Source: Tardiphaga sp. 709 | Lineage (GTDB): Bacteria > Pseudomonadota > Alphaproteobacteria > Rhizobiales > Xanthobacteraceae | Assembly: GCF_032401055.1 (NCBI RefSeq) | Contig: NZ_CP135529.1 | Coordinates: 4,152,501 to 4,216,500 of the forward strand | DNA: 64,000 bases | Direction of reading: 5' to 3' | Shown: in pieces, positions 52,414 through 61,717 of the stretch | Numbering within the stretch: the first letter of the stretch is position 1 | How the letters are laid out: every line of letters starts with the position of its first letter | Notes under the pieces: generated by a model | The model's database searches: none | Seen by the model: the letters and a program-made list of their open reading frames with translations, nothing else | What the model was told of the DNA's origin: nothing | Program-made: the position numbers and the translations under genes

Positions 52414-53466
52414 TTATGCGCTGGCGCGCATATCGGCCTGTGCTGAAGCGGTAACCGGCAGAGCCGGCGTGCTCTTTCTGCTCACGTCGTCGAGCCGCGA
52501 GGTCATGCCGAGCCGGTCCAGCAGGTTGGCGTCGCGGTCGGTCTGGGGGTTTTTCGTGGTCAGCAGCACGTCGCCGATGAAGATCGAATTGGCGCCGGCG
52601 ACGAAGCACAGCGCCTGCAGCTCGTCGGTCATATATTGCCGTCCGGCGGAAAGCCGCACCACGCTCTTCGGCATCATGATACGCGCCACGGCAATCATGC
52701 GGACCAGCGCGATCGGATCCGGGCGTTCGGCGGTGTCGTTGACCGGCACGCCCTTCACTTCGTTCCACATATTGATCGGCACGCTGTCCGGATGATGCGG
52801 CAGGTTGGCCAGCAGCATCAGCATGCCCAGACGATCCTCGACCTGCTCACCCATGCCGATGATACCGCCGCAGCAGACCTTGAGACCGGCATGGCGCGCC
52901 CGCGCCAATGTCTCGATGCGATCTTCCATCGTACGCGTGGTGATGATCTTGCCGTAGAATTCCGGCGAGGTATCGACATTGTGATTGTAGAAGTCGAGGC
53001 CGGCATCCTGCAGGCGTTTGGCCTGATCTTCGGTGAGCATGCCCAGCGTCGCGCAGGTCTCGAGGCCGAGATCCTTCACCGCGCTGACCATGTCACAGAC
53101 GCGGTCGAGATCCTTGTCCTTGGGATTGCGCCAGGCCGCGGCCATGCAGAAGCGGCTCGCGCCGGCTTCCTTGGCGCGCTGCGCCGTGGCGACCACGGCG
53201 TCGCGATCCATCAGCTTGGTCGCCTTGACGTCCGTGTTGTAGTGGGCGCTTTGCGAGCAGTAACCGCAGTCTTCCGCGCAGCCGCCGGTCTTGATGCTGA
53301 GCAGGCTCGCAGTCTCGACGTGATTCGGATCGAAATTACTGCGGTGGATGCTCTGCGCCTGAAAGATCAGGTCTGCGAACGGCAGGTCATACAGGGCCTG
53401 GGCTTCATGACGCTGCCAGTCGTGGCGCGGTTCGGTCGATGTCCATGCAGAGGGTGTTGGGGGCAT
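52414..53466 (-). CDS. bioB: Biotin synthase
   Basis: 350 aa radical-SAM enzyme. Cys63, Cys67 and Cys70 in [18 protein letters not shown] bind the [4Fe-4S] cluster. Further motifs are [20 protein letters not shown] and the [2Fe-2S] Arg in [10 protein letters not shown]. It inserts sulfur into dethiobiotin. It stands alone; no other bio genes are in the window. Confidence 0.96.
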   Translation of the reverse strand: MPPTPSAWTSTEPRHDWQRHEAQALYDLPFADLIFQAQSIHRSNFDPNHVETASLLSIKTGGCAEDCGYCSQSAHYNTDVKATKLMDRDAVVATAQRAKEAGASRFCMAAAWRNPKDKDLDRVCDMVSAVKDLGLETCATLGMLTEDQAKRLQDAGLDFYNHNVDTSPEFYGKIITTRTMEDRIETLARARHAGLKVCCGGIIGMGEQVEDRLGMLMLLANLPHHPDSVPINMWNEVKGVPVNDTAERPDPIALVRMIAVARIMMPKSVVRLSAGRQYMTDELQALCFVAGANSIFIGDVLLTTKNPQTDRDANLLDRLGMTSRLDDVSRKSTPALPVTASAQADMRASA

Positions 53467-53586
53467 TCACGCAATCCTTACATTCTGCGCAGCCACCGAT
53501 CATGGGCTGCTGCCAAAGCAGTCCATGATTTTGAGGGCTGGAGCAATGACGCTGGCCGGGTGCAGCCATGCGCTGGATCGCCTCTC

Positions 53587-55731
53587 CTATGCCGCGCGGA
53601 TGCTCGACAGGAATTCGTCGATTTCACCACGAAGAACGTCGGCCTCGCGGCGAAGTTCGCCCGAGGCGCCGAGCACGTCGTTGGCCGCCGTGCCGGCCTG
53701 CGTCGATGCATCGCTGACGCCGATGATGTTGCTCGACACTTCGCTGGTGCCGCCGGCGGCGTGCTGGATGTTGCGCGCGATCTCACGCGTTGCCGCACCT
53801 TGCTGTTCGACGGCGGTGGCGATGGCAGCGCTCACATGATTGATCTCGGCGATGGTCTGCCCGATGTTGCGGATCGCTCCGACGGCGGTGGACGTGACCT
53901 GCTGCATCGACACGATCTGCGTGCGAATCTCGTCGGTGGCCTTTGCGGTCTGATCGGCAAGGCTCTTCACTTCCGAAGCCACCACGGCGAAGCCCCGGCC
54001 TGCATCGCCCGCGCGTGCCGCTTCGATGGTCGCGTTGAGCGCCAGGAGGTTGGTCTGCGACGCGATGGTCTGGATCAGATCGATCACCACACTGATGCGA
54101 TTGGCGTTGTCGGCCAGGCCCTGCATCGTTGCATCGGTTTCGCCGGCCTCGTTGACGGCCTTTGCGGCGATTTCGGTCGACGTGACGACCTGTCGGCTGA
54201 TCTCGTTGATCGATGACGACAGCTGCTCGGTCCCGGCCGACACCGTCTGGACGTTTACCGAGGTTTCCTCTGCGGCCGACGCGACGGCACTGACCAGCGC
54301 GCTGGAGCGATCGGCAGTGGCCGTCATGCTCTGTGCGGTCGATTGCATGGAATCGGCCGATGTCTGCAGCTTCTCCAAGGCGTTGCGCACCTTGCTCTCG
54401 AAGTCGACGATGCGGGCTTCGATGCGCGACGTGCGCTCGCCCTTGGCGATGCGGTCCTGATCCTGCTCCGCGCTGAGCGTGCGGGCGTTGATCATGCTGT
54501 CGCGGAACACTTCGAGCGTGCCTGCCATCGCCGCGATTTCGTCCTGCTGGCGGCTGCGGGCGATCTCGGTGTCGAGATCTCCGCTGGACAGCCGCTGCAT
54601 CGCGCGCTGCAATTGCGCGAGGCGGCGCAGAATGCTGCGGCCGACATAGAGCCAGACGAACAATGCCGATCCGATCAGCGTCAGCGCGCCGAGGCCGAGC
54701 ATCACCTGCGTCGCCAGCGCGATTGTCGTCTGCGCCTGCGTCGTGGCGGCGTCGGTTTCGCTGCGCACCTTGTCGACCAGCTGCTTGACGCTCATGCCGA
54801 GGCCGACATTGAGCTTGCGCGTCTCGTCGAGGATGAGTTCGCCGTATTCGACGGTGTCCATTTCTTTCTGGCGCACCTTGAAGACGCTGTTCTTGCCGTC
54901 GCCGATCGCCAGCAGTTGCAAGGCCGCTTCCTTCAGTTCCTTCGTGCCCTTGATGCCGACCAGGGCATCGAGATTCGATTTGACGCGAGTCTGTGCGGCC
55001 TTGAAGCTCTCTTCAATCGGAGAGAGCGCTTCGGACGAGCCGGCCGACAGTGCAGCCATCAGATCGGACGAGATCAGGTTGGTGCTGGCGACGACTTCGC
55101 CGACCTGCACGATGACACGCGCGGCTTCGCCCGAATCCTCAGCCGAGAAGACCGTTGCCCGCAGCGTGTCGTTCATCACGTTCTGGGCGTCGGTGGCGGC
55201 TGGCTCCGACATCTTGACGAAGTTGGCGGCAGCGGCGCGCAGGGCGTCGTATTGCTTCTGATGCTGGGCGACGGCGTCGAGACGTTCCTGGGTGGCAGCG
55301 CCAAGGCTGCGAATCGTGTCTTCGATGTTCTTGACGGTATCGGCCAGGGCAGCGACCACGGCCTTGTCGGCGCCGAGCTTGGCGATGGTGTCGAGCTTCT
55401 CGACTGCAATCTTGTGCGTATCCCGCATGCGCTGCGAGCGTTCCTTCAGAACGTCGGCGCTGCTCGATGCCAGCAGCATCGGGCCCTGGCTGGCGAGGCT
55501 CTCGCTGGCGGTGGCCAGTTGAAGGCTGGCGGTCAGTTTCGGAATGTCCCGGCCGTTCAGGTCCGTCATCATGCCGCCGAGCTGACCGAGAATCATGCCG
55601 GCGCCGGCACTGATCAGGATCGCCATGCCCGCGATAACCGCAAAGGCGGCGAACAGGCTGCCGCGGATGCCCCAGCGGGGCCGCGAGAAACGAAACCGTC
55701 CGAATTTTCCGATGAACGACGTCAGTGCCAT
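53587..55731 (-). CDS. Methyl-accepting chemotaxis protein
   Basis: 714 aa from the ATG at 55731 ([15 protein letters not shown]). One helix near 25-47 ([20 protein letters not shown]) and a second near 338-362 enclose a periplasmic helical sensor of about 290 residues. The HAMP domain spans about 363-415. The signalling hairpin tip is [19 protein letters not shown] (about 577-595). It should sense a small molecule in the periplasm and signal through CheA/CheW, which are not in this window. It has no visible C-terminal CheR-binding pentapeptide. Confidence 0.92.
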   Translation of the reverse strand: MALTSFIGKFGRFRFSRPRWGIRGSLFAAFAVIAGMAILISAGAGMILGQLGGMMTDLNGRDIPKLTASLQLATASESLASQGPMLLASSSADVLKERSQRMRDTHKIAVEKLDTIAKLGADKAVVAALADTVKNIEDTIRSLGAATQERLDAVAQHQKQYDALRAAAANFVKMSEPAATDAQNVMNDTLRATVFSAEDSGEAARVIVQVGEVVASTNLISSDLMAALSAGSSEALSPIEESFKAAQTRVKSNLDALVGIKGTKELKEAALQLLAIGDGKNSVFKVRQKEMDTVEYGELILDETRKLNVGLGMSVKQLVDKVRSETDAATTQAQTTIALATQVMLGLGALTLIGSALFVWLYVGRSILRRLAQLQRAMQRLSSGDLDTEIARSRQQDEIAAMAGTLEVFRDSMINARTLSAEQDQDRIAKGERTSRIEARIVDFESKVRNALEKLQTSADSMQSTAQSMTATADRSSALVSAVASAAEETSVNVQTVSAGTEQLSSSINEISRQVVTSTEIAAKAVNEAGETDATMQGLADNANRISVVIDLIQTIASQTNLLALNATIEAARAGDAGRGFAVVASEVKSLADQTAKATDEIRTQIVSMQQVTSTAVGAIRNIGQTIAEINHVSAAIATAVEQQGAATREIARNIQHAAGGTSEVSSNIIGVSDASTQAGTAANDVLGASGELRREADVLRGEIDEFLSSIRAA

Positions 55732-55860
55732 TGATTCCCCCCGCGTCCACCGTCCTGGTGGCGGATCACGCAGAGAGTATGTCGGTACCGGGTTAATATT
55801 CGGGTAAATCGGCAACCTTTGGCTGTCGCGGGGCTTCCGCGGTTACCAAAGGGTAAAACG

Positions 55861-55889
55861 AAAAAGGCCGGCGTTTCCGCCGGCCTTTC
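55861..55889 (-). terminator. Rho-independent terminator of the beta-barrel gene
   Basis: Stem AAAGGCCGGCG / CGCCGGCCTTT with a GAAA loop on the minus-strand RNA, followed by U-rich sequence on that strand. It lies 33 bp after the outer-membrane protein stop. Confidence 0.9.
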
Positions 55890-55921
55890 CGTAGTTAAGA
55901 GCCTGAAATCAGGCGCTAAGC

Positions 55922-56656
55922 TCAGTACTTCGCGACGACCGGGCCACCCCAGTTGAAGCGGTAGTTCAGGCCAGCCTTGACGGTGTGCTCGTCGTTCTTG
56001 GAAGACAGGCCGACGATGCCAGCGGGCGACGGAGCAGCGAAAGTGGTCTTGCCGAAGTCGTAGTACTGGTACTCAACCTTGCCCGACCAGTTCTGGGTGA
56101 ACAGGTATTCGAGGCCGGCGCCGACGGTGTAACCGTCATGCTTGGTGCCGCCAGCGAAGGCAACCGGAACGCCACCAGCGGTGGTGACCAGCGATTCGCT
56201 GTAGTCGGAGTAAGCGTAGCCGCCCTTCACGTAGAGCAGTGCCGGACCCCAAGTGTAACCGATACGACCGGTGACCGAGCCGAGGCCCTTCTGGTTCAGG
56301 TTGTAGGTGACGCCCGGCGTGGTGAGGAAAGCGACGTTGGTGTTGTTCGAACCAACCCAGCTGTACTGACCTTCGATACCAACGACCCAGTTCGGAGCGA
56401 ACTGGTAATCAGCGCCGATCTGCAGACCGCCGAGGAAACGGCCATCCGAATTGTCGGAGGTGCCGCCGAAGCCGTTCGAACCGTTGAACGCGCCGCCGAC
56501 GTGACCGCCGATGTAGAAACCGGTCCAGTTGTAGATCGGGGCGGCAACGTAAGCCGGAGCCTTGGTGTAGGGACGAGCGGCGAGGTCAGCGGCCATTGCC
56601 GGAACCGAGGCGCCCAGGGCGATGAGGGCAACGGTGCCCATCAGGAAGTTCTTCAT
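55922..56656 (-). CDS. Outer-membrane beta-barrel protein (Omp25/RopB-like porin family)
   Basis: 244 aa from the ATG at 56656, preceded by GGAGAAG. The signal peptide ends PAMAAD (about residue 21). The mature protein opens LAARPYTKAPAYVAAPIYNW and TGFYIGGHVGGAFNGSNG, then aromatic-alternating strands, and ends NYRFNWGGPVVAKY with a C-terminal aromatic strand for BAM insertion. This family is abundant in the outer membrane of rhizobia and Brucella relatives. Codon use looks strongly biased, as for a highly expressed gene. Confidence 0.92.
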   Translation of the reverse strand: MKNFLMGTVALIALGASVPAMAADLAARPYTKAPAYVAAPIYNWTGFYIGGHVGGAFNGSNGFGGTSDNSDGRFLGGLQIGADYQFAPNWVVGIEGQYSWVGSNNTNVAFLTTPGVTYNLNQKGLGSVTGRIGYTWGPALLYVKGGYAYSDYSESLVTTAGGVPVAFAGGTKHDGYTVGAGLEYLFTQNWSGKVEYQYYDFGKTTFAAPSPAGIVGLSSKNDEHTVKAGLNYRFNWGGPVVAKY

Positions 56657-57082
56657 TTTCTTCTTCTCCAGAAACCATTTTAGAGCGAGAGCGCGTTCGC
56701 TCCGTCTATGGCGTGGACTTAGACAGCTTTTGCGTAAAATGCTGTCACCCATTCGCCACAGCAATCGACAACCCGACACGATCTGGATTGGCGCAACGGC
56801 ATGCTTATCGGCGCCTTAATAAAAGCTGAAAGATGCCTTAATTTACAGAGGTTTGGCGGACCCAGCGCTAACCCGCAGCAGTTTGGTTTTGCTCTAGATC
56901 GATTTATTGTGATCGGCAAAACCACAACGCTTCATCTGCATCGCCTGCAACCTGCCGCATCACGTTTGGAACGTCTGAAACCGCTGTGCAAACGTCGGCT
57001 ACGGAGCCACCCATCTGACATTGGAAACAAAAAACGCGCGACCCGTTAGATGTTTGCGTGGTGCCGGTCGGCGCCTCCGTGA
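56657..57082. other. Intergenic region upstream of the beta-barrel gene
   Basis: 426 bp without a credible gene, AT-richer than its neighbours. It contains an imperfect inverted repeat at 56722-56746 (GACAGC ... GCTGTC, with TTTT/AAAA inside), 66-90 bp before the omp start. That element may be an operator or a 5'-leader hairpin. The rest shows nothing I can name. Confidence 0.5.
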
Positions 57083-57451
57083 ATGGAATCGCGTTGCATG
57101 CAGGTTGAGCGGATTTTACGTGAATACGGCCACTTCCTTCGGCCGATGAGTGAGGCGCCACGCGACGGTCAGCGAATCCTTGGCCACTCTGCCCAAGGTG
57201 GTGCCCAGGGCGGCCACCTCATTTCCTGCTACTGGGAACCGCACCCTCAAGGTCTGATCGGGCCGAACTGGGTGGAGGAGCGCGATAGCCCCATCGGTTA
57301 TATCGACCGCTATTTCGATGGCTGGATCAGGCCCCGTGAATTCAGGCTGCTTGATTCGGTCGCCATCAACCGGTTGCTCGTCGCTTACATCGACGATGCG
57401 CGCGCCGCCGATAACCGCGAGGCGCTCAAGATGCTTGAAACGGGTGAGTGA
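57083..57451 (+). CDS. Hypothetical protein, DUF551-like fold suspected
   Basis: 122 aa from ATG 57083; ATG 57098 is an alternative start. The stretch RPMSEAPRDGQRILGHSAQG followed by ISCYWEPHP resembles the short domain found in many phage and bacterial hypotheticals beginning PMSEAPRDG. Further on, PIGYIDRYFDGWIRPREFRL is hydrophilic and aromatic. Not membrane-bound. Function unknown. A terminator-like hairpin follows. Confidence 0.65.
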   Translation: MESRCMQVERILREYGHFLRPMSEAPRDGQRILGHSAQGGAQGGHLISCYWEPHPQGLIGPNWVEERDSPIGYIDRYFDGWIRPREFRLLDSVAINRLLVAYIDDARAADNREALKMLETGE

Positions 57452-57458
57452 GGGCTAG

Positions 57459-57490
57459 AGCATGATCCCGATAAGGTCATGCTTTTTAAA
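57459..57490 (+). terminator. Terminator-like hairpin (AGCATGA/TCATGCT)
   Basis: Seven-bp stem AGCATGA / TCATGCT with an 11-base loop, then TTTTTAAAG. It is placed directly after the hypothetical gene. The AGAGCATGATCC sequence also resembles a widespread small repeat of this bacterial group. Confidence 0.55.
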
Positions 57491-57540
57491 GAAAAATGCT
57501 CCAGCCGCTTTGGGAAAAGCTGATGGAAGATCAAGGAAAT

Positions 57541-57580
57541 GGCTCGGGCCGGGAGCTTTGCAGCAAACCGGCCCTGAGCC
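57541..57580 (-). terminator. GC-rich hairpin after the IlvD/Edd gene
   Basis: GGCTCGGGCCGG pairs with CCGGCCCTGAGCC with one bulged base and a 15-base loop. The minus-strand RNA is followed by a poor U-run, so it may only stabilise the 3' end. Confidence 0.4.
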
Positions 57581-57592
57581 CCGTCCGCAGGT

Positions 57593-59461
57593 CTAGAAAG
57601 CCTTGTTGGCTTCCGGACGATGCGTATTTTTCGGCACGAAGCCGGAACGCGTGGCTTCGCGCTGGTTGCGCACCCAAACCTCGCGATTGGGGTGCAGACC
57701 GGCACCGCGGGTGGCGGGCACGGCGCTGGTGCGGGCGCGATGCAAGAGGCGCGTATCGGCCTCGCCGCAGCTCGGATGAATGCCGCCATTGTCCGCGACC
57801 ACCTTGTCCCATGCCGCCTTGCGCTGCTTGAAGACCGCGGGATCCTTGAGCTGCGTGCAGTTCAACTCGTTGACGTTGAGATCCGCGATGATCTCGTCGC
57901 CATCCTCGATCAGCGCGATGGCGCCGCCCAGTGCTGCTTCCGGTCCGACGTGGCCGATCACCAGACCCACTGAGCCGCCGGAGAAACGCGCATCGGTCAT
58001 CAGCCCGACGACGATGTTGCGCTCGCGGCACAGCGTGGTGATGCGCGAGGTCGGGTCAAGCATCTCCGGCATGCCGGGCGCGCCGACCGGGCCGTCGTAA
58101 CGCACGATCACCATGTCGTGGTTCGCAAATTTCTCCGGATGCTTGTCGAGCGCTGCGATCAGGCCGCGCTCGCCTTCGAACACGCGCGCAGTGCCGCGGA
58201 ACAGATTGTCCTCGAGGCCGCCCTCGACACCGGCGAGCTTGAGAATGGCGGAGAATTCCGGCGACAGGTTGCCACCGAGCACGCGCAACCCACCGGTCGG
58301 CTTGTAGGGCTTGGCAACGGTGTAGACGACCTTGCCGTCGGCTGGCTTGGTCTCCAGGCGCTTGATCTGCTCGGCCAGCGTCTCGCCGGTGCAGGTCAGC
58401 ACGTCGCCATTGATGAGGCCGGCTTCCATCAGTTCGCGCACGATCACCTGCACGCCACCGACATTGTCGATGTCCACCATCGAATACTTGCCATAGGGGC
58501 GGGCGTCGGTGAGCACCGGCACGAGATATTGCGACAGATAGTTGAACTCTGCCGGCGTCATGACTTCCTTCCAGAAGTCGGCGAAGCCTGCGGCGCGCGC
58601 GATTTCCGGCGCATGCAGCGTCACGTTCGTCGAGCCGCCGATCGCCATCGACACGATCACCGCGTTGCGGATCGAGTCACGGCTCACGATGTCGCGTGGC
58701 TTGATGCCCTTGGCGATCATATTGGAGAGATAGCTGACGAGCTGCTCCGGGAATTCCTTCAGGCGGCGCGGATCGTCGGACGGCGGTGCCACCATGTGCA
58801 GCGGCTGCATGCCGACTACGCCGATGAAGGTCTGCATGGTGTTGTAGGTGAAGATACCGCCGCAGCTGCCGATACCGGGGCATGCGTGGCAGGCAATGTG
58901 GTGGCGATATTCGGGGTCCGGACTGCCGGCGACCTGATAGGCGCTGACGATGTCCAGCTTCTCACCGGTCTTCGGATCCTCGCCGGGATGGATCGAACCG
59001 TCCGACATGATTATCGCCGGCTCGTTGTGTTCGAGCAGCGCGGCCAGCGTGCCGACTGGCGGCTTGTCGCAGGCAACCACGGCGATGGTTCCGAGCAGGC
59101 CGGTGGCGCTCAGATGCTCGCTCATGGAGTCATTGGTGACTTCGCGGCCGATCAGCGAATAGCGCATCTCGCGGGTGCCGTTGCGGATGCCGTCCGAGGT
59201 CGCGATGGTGTATTCCGGCTGCACGAGGCGATAGGGGAGCTGACCCTTGCCGCGACCGATGCGCTTCTTCAGGCTCTCATGGATCGCGTCCACCTTGGAC
59301 ATCACGCCCATATAGCACTGGCTGTCGCCCTTGGTGCCGACCACGCCCACCGACGGCTCATGAATGAGCGTTTCATCGGTGCCGAGCACACGCGCCATGC
59401 CAATGGTCTGCGCGGAGCGGCCGGGATGATTGTCGATGGTGACGACGGGCGACTTGGACAC
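57593..59461 (-). CDS. IlvD/Edd-family dehydratase (dihydroxy-acid dehydratase-like)
   Basis: 622 aa. Family residues are present but divergent: GTKGDSQCYMG with the first cluster Cys, VACDKPPVGTLAAL (CDK), CHACPGIGSCGGIFTYNTM with the third Cys, and the C-terminal MTDARFSGGSVGLVIGHVGP. The family dehydrates dihydroxy acids (branched-chain amino-acid synthesis) or sugar acids, using an Fe-S cluster and Mg2+. Length is slightly above E. coli IlvD, with a basic C-tail. Neighbours give no pathway hint, so IlvD versus a sugar-acid dehydratase stays open. Confidence 0.85.
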   Translation of the reverse strand: MSKSPVVTIDNHPGRSAQTIGMARVLGTDETLIHEPSVGVVGTKGDSQCYMGVMSKVDAIHESLKKRIGRGKGQLPYRLVQPEYTIATSDGIRNGTREMRYSLIGREVTNDSMSEHLSATGLLGTIAVVACDKPPVGTLAALLEHNEPAIIMSDGSIHPGEDPKTGEKLDIVSAYQVAGSPDPEYRHHIACHACPGIGSCGGIFTYNTMQTFIGVVGMQPLHMVAPPSDDPRRLKEFPEQLVSYLSNMIAKGIKPRDIVSRDSIRNAVIVSMAIGGSTNVTLHAPEIARAAGFADFWKEVMTPAEFNYLSQYLVPVLTDARPYGKYSMVDIDNVGGVQVIVRELMEAGLINGDVLTCTGETLAEQIKRLETKPADGKVVYTVAKPYKPTGGLRVLGGNLSPEFSAILKLAGVEGGLEDNLFRGTARVFEGERGLIAALDKHPEKFANHDMVIVRYDGPVGAPGMPEMLDPTSRITTLCRERNIVVGLMTDARFSGGSVGLVIGHVGPEAALGGAIALIEDGDEIIADLNVNELNCTQLKDPAVFKQRKAAWDKVVADNGGIHPSCGEADTRLLHRARTSAVPATRGAGLHPNREVWVRNQREATRSGFVPKNTHRPEANKAF

Positions 59462-59801
59462 GACGAATTCCTTCCTGACGGCGTTCTTGATCTGCGAGGC
59501 TTGAATGCACCGCCGCCGGCGCTTGGCATTGGCGCATGTCAGACCCTGCGGTCAGGGCAGGGTCCGTCCACGATCCAATTTAGGATCGGTCTAGCCAGTG
59601 CATAACCCCCGAAGATCGCAAACACAATCGGATTGCCCCTCCGTTGGAACAAGGCTGCCTTGTCGCCGCCCGGTGCCGCAAAGCAGCAAAATTCCGGGTG
59701 CCATTTACGCGATCAGGCTATTTCTGCATGGTTTTGACAAACCAATGGGGTAATCGCTTCCTGCGCTGTCACAGCGGATCGCGTCGATACGGAGTTCGAG
59801 A
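59462..59801. other. Intergenic region between divergent IlvD/Edd and GreA-like genes
   Basis: 340 bp. Holds both promoters. TTGACA at 59734-59739 is a good -35 for the GreA-like gene, but its -10 partner is weak. A short inverted repeat CCCTGCGGTCAGGG lies near 59550. No gene or RNA is evident. Confidence 0.45.
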
Positions 59802-60284
59802 TTGAGCGTTGCCTTCACCAAGGAAGAAAGTGCCGAAACGGCTGCGGAAACCCAGCTGCCCGATCGCCCTATTTCGCCTCATCCGAACCTTGTGACGGAG
59901 GCAGGTTTGCAGGCGCTCGAGACGCAGCTCCAGCAGGCGCGCGAGGCCCATGACGCGGCGAGCGTGATCGACGACGTGAACGAGCGACGGCGTCAGGCGG
60001 CGATCCCGCTGCGGGACATGCGCTATTTCGCGGCCCGTGTCCGCACGGCCCAGCTCGTTCCAGCCCCGACATCGACGGACACCGTGGCCTTTGGCAGCAC
60101 GGTGACCTTCTCCCGCAACGACGGACGCGTGCAGACCTATCGGATCGTGGGCGAGGACGAAGCCGACCCCAAGGCCGGTTCGATTTCCTTTGTCTCGCCG
60201 GTGGCGAAATCGCTGATGGGCAAGACCGTCGGTGACGTCGTCGGCACGGGCGCCCAGGAACTTGAGATCATATCGATCGCGTAG
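59802..60284 (+). CDS. GreA/GreB-family transcription factor
   Basis: 160 aa from the TTG at 59802, with GGAG seven bases upstream. The N-terminal coiled coil (LVTEAGLQALETQLQQAREA and following) carries an acidic DDVNE near its tip, where Gre factors bring Asp and Glu into the RNA polymerase channel. The C-terminal FKBP-like domain has TVAFGSTVTFSRNDGRVQTY and ISFVSPVAKSLMGKTVGDVV. It probably acts on stalled or backtracked polymerase. The N-terminal tail is unusually Glu/Ala-rich. A canonical greA is expected elsewhere. Confidence 0.87.
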   Translation: MSVAFTKEESAETAAETQLPDRPISPHPNLVTEAGLQALETQLQQAREAHDAASVIDDVNERRRQAAIPLRDMRYFAARVRTAQLVPAPTSTDTVAFGSTVTFSRNDGRVQTYRIVGEDEADPKAGSISFVSPVAKSLMGKTVGDVVGTGAQELEIISIA

Positions 60285-60315
60285 ACTCGCGTGTCCTTCG
60301 CAGCAAGGCAAGCTC

Positions 60316-60399
60316 CGTCATTGCGAGCGCAGCGAAGCAATCCAGAAGGCGACAAGCGAAGACTGGATTGCTTCGTCGCAAGGGCTCCTCGCAATGACG
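60316..60399. repeat. Dispersed palindromic repeat, family A (copy 2)
   Basis: Same element as 1778-1872. From GACTGGATTGCTTCGTCGCA to GCAATGACG the two copies are identical, while the left arm lacks a few bases (CGTCATTGCGAGCGCAGCGA). It again lies between two convergent genes. Confidence 0.85.
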
Positions 60400-60433
60400 A
60401 CGCGAATGTTCTGATCGATCTCAAGATAACGCG

Positions 60434-61492
60434 TCAGATTCCCGCGCTGGACTCCAGCCGCTCGTTGAGCTTCTGATCGACGACTTCGACCGTGCGGTCG
60501 ATATTTGCATTGGTCATGCCGAGCTGATGCGAGATCAACTTCACCAGAAGATCGACCCGCTCGATGAACGGCGCGCCGGCCGCGACAGCGCGCGCCGCCG
60601 ATGACGGCTTGAGCAGGCTCTCCGCTGCCTTGGCGTATTTGGCGAACGGCACCTGATCTTCGGGATCAGCGCCGAGACGCCGCGCCACGGCATCGACATG
60701 CTCGTAGATCGACTGCGACACCTTGAGATCGCCGTGAACGGCCTCGCGGATCGACTGCGGCTCTTCAGGCGTGATGCAGCGATAGTTGCCGGTCAGAAGC
60801 ATCGACCACTTCGCCAGCGGCACGAACAGCGAGTCGAACACTTTCAGCTTCACCGGCACGTCCTGGCCGTCGAGTTTCACAGCGTCGATGTCGGCTTCGA
60901 GTTCGCGCAGCAGTTTATTGTGAGCCGGATCGGCAAAGGCCGATGCCTTGAAATTCGTCGGCAGGCCGACGTGAAGGACATTCGCGGCTTCTTCCGGCGG
61001 CCGGAAGGCCTGCGGATCAGGCGAGCACAGCGTGACCAGTCCCGGCTCGAAGCGCTCCCACACCTGGGCATTGGTGTAGGCCTCTTCGAGCTTCATGTCG
61101 GCCAGACCCGGAATGCGCTTGAGATAGGGCAGCGGCGGCATGTTCATGATCGACAGGCACGGCAGTTTCGCCGCGGCGATCTTGATCATCAACACGCGGA
61201 TCGTGTGGTTGGTGTATTGCGGTTCCTGCATCGCAAGGCCGACCAGATCGTAGCGCGACAGCTCGACCTGATCCGGCGAGGTTGCATCCAGTTTGCCTGG
61301 CAGGTCGCGTGAGAAGATGGCGCGGTGGTTCGGTTCGTCGCGCAGCTTGATGCGCACTTCAGTACCATCGCGATTGATGAGTTCGGCGGTCTTCTTCCGG
61401 CACACGAGGGTCACGTTGTGACCGGCCATCAGGAGCTTCGTCGCCAGCAACGAGCCGTAGGAAGCTCCGAGAATCAGAATATTCCGCGCCAT
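60434..61492 (-). CDS. Ketopantoate-reductase-like Rossmann oxidoreductase
   Basis: 352 aa from the ATG at 61492 (MARNILILGASYGSLLATKL). The nucleotide motif is GASYGS instead of the usual GxGxxG, followed by AGHNVTLVCRKKTAELI. The second half is helical (KWSMLLTGNYRCITPEEPQS). It resembles ApbA/PanE-type reductases and opine dehydrogenases, but its altered Gly motif and low overall similarity make a PanE role doubtful. It is convergent with the GreA-like gene and divergent from a Bug-type binding protein. Confidence 0.7.
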   Translation of the reverse strand: MARNILILGASYGSLLATKLLMAGHNVTLVCRKKTAELINRDGTEVRIKLRDEPNHRAIFSRDLPGKLDATSPDQVELSRYDLVGLAMQEPQYTNHTIRVLMIKIAAAKLPCLSIMNMPPLPYLKRIPGLADMKLEEAYTNAQVWERFEPGLVTLCSPDPQAFRPPEEAANVLHVGLPTNFKASAFADPAHNKLLRELEADIDAVKLDGQDVPVKLKVFDSLFVPLAKWSMLLTGNYRCITPEEPQSIREAVHGDLKVSQSIYEHVDAVARRLGADPEDQVPFAKYAKAAESLLKPSSAARAVAAGAPFIERVDLLVKLISHQLGMTNANIDRTVEVVDQKLNERLESSAGI

Positions 61493-61717
61493 GGTGTTTC
61501 GTCCCTCACGTGATGTGTGCGCGCCAGATCCGAACGGTCCGGCATTTTTAGTTGGCGCGGACACTACTGCACCGCTGCGTTTCGATCCAGATGGCGTGGG
61601 CCGATACGTGCAGAGCTGGAAGCGATTTGCTTTTCCAATGCGCCAATCTGTCCCGCCTATCGTCGTGGCGAATGAGGGAGCGATCGGGTACCGTCATAAA
61701 AAACAACGGAGGGAAAC

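Noticed and set aside
58118-59605. Plus-strand frame of 495 codons over the IlvD/Edd gene
   Set aside because: Antisense shadow; the minus-strand protein has family motifs while this has none.
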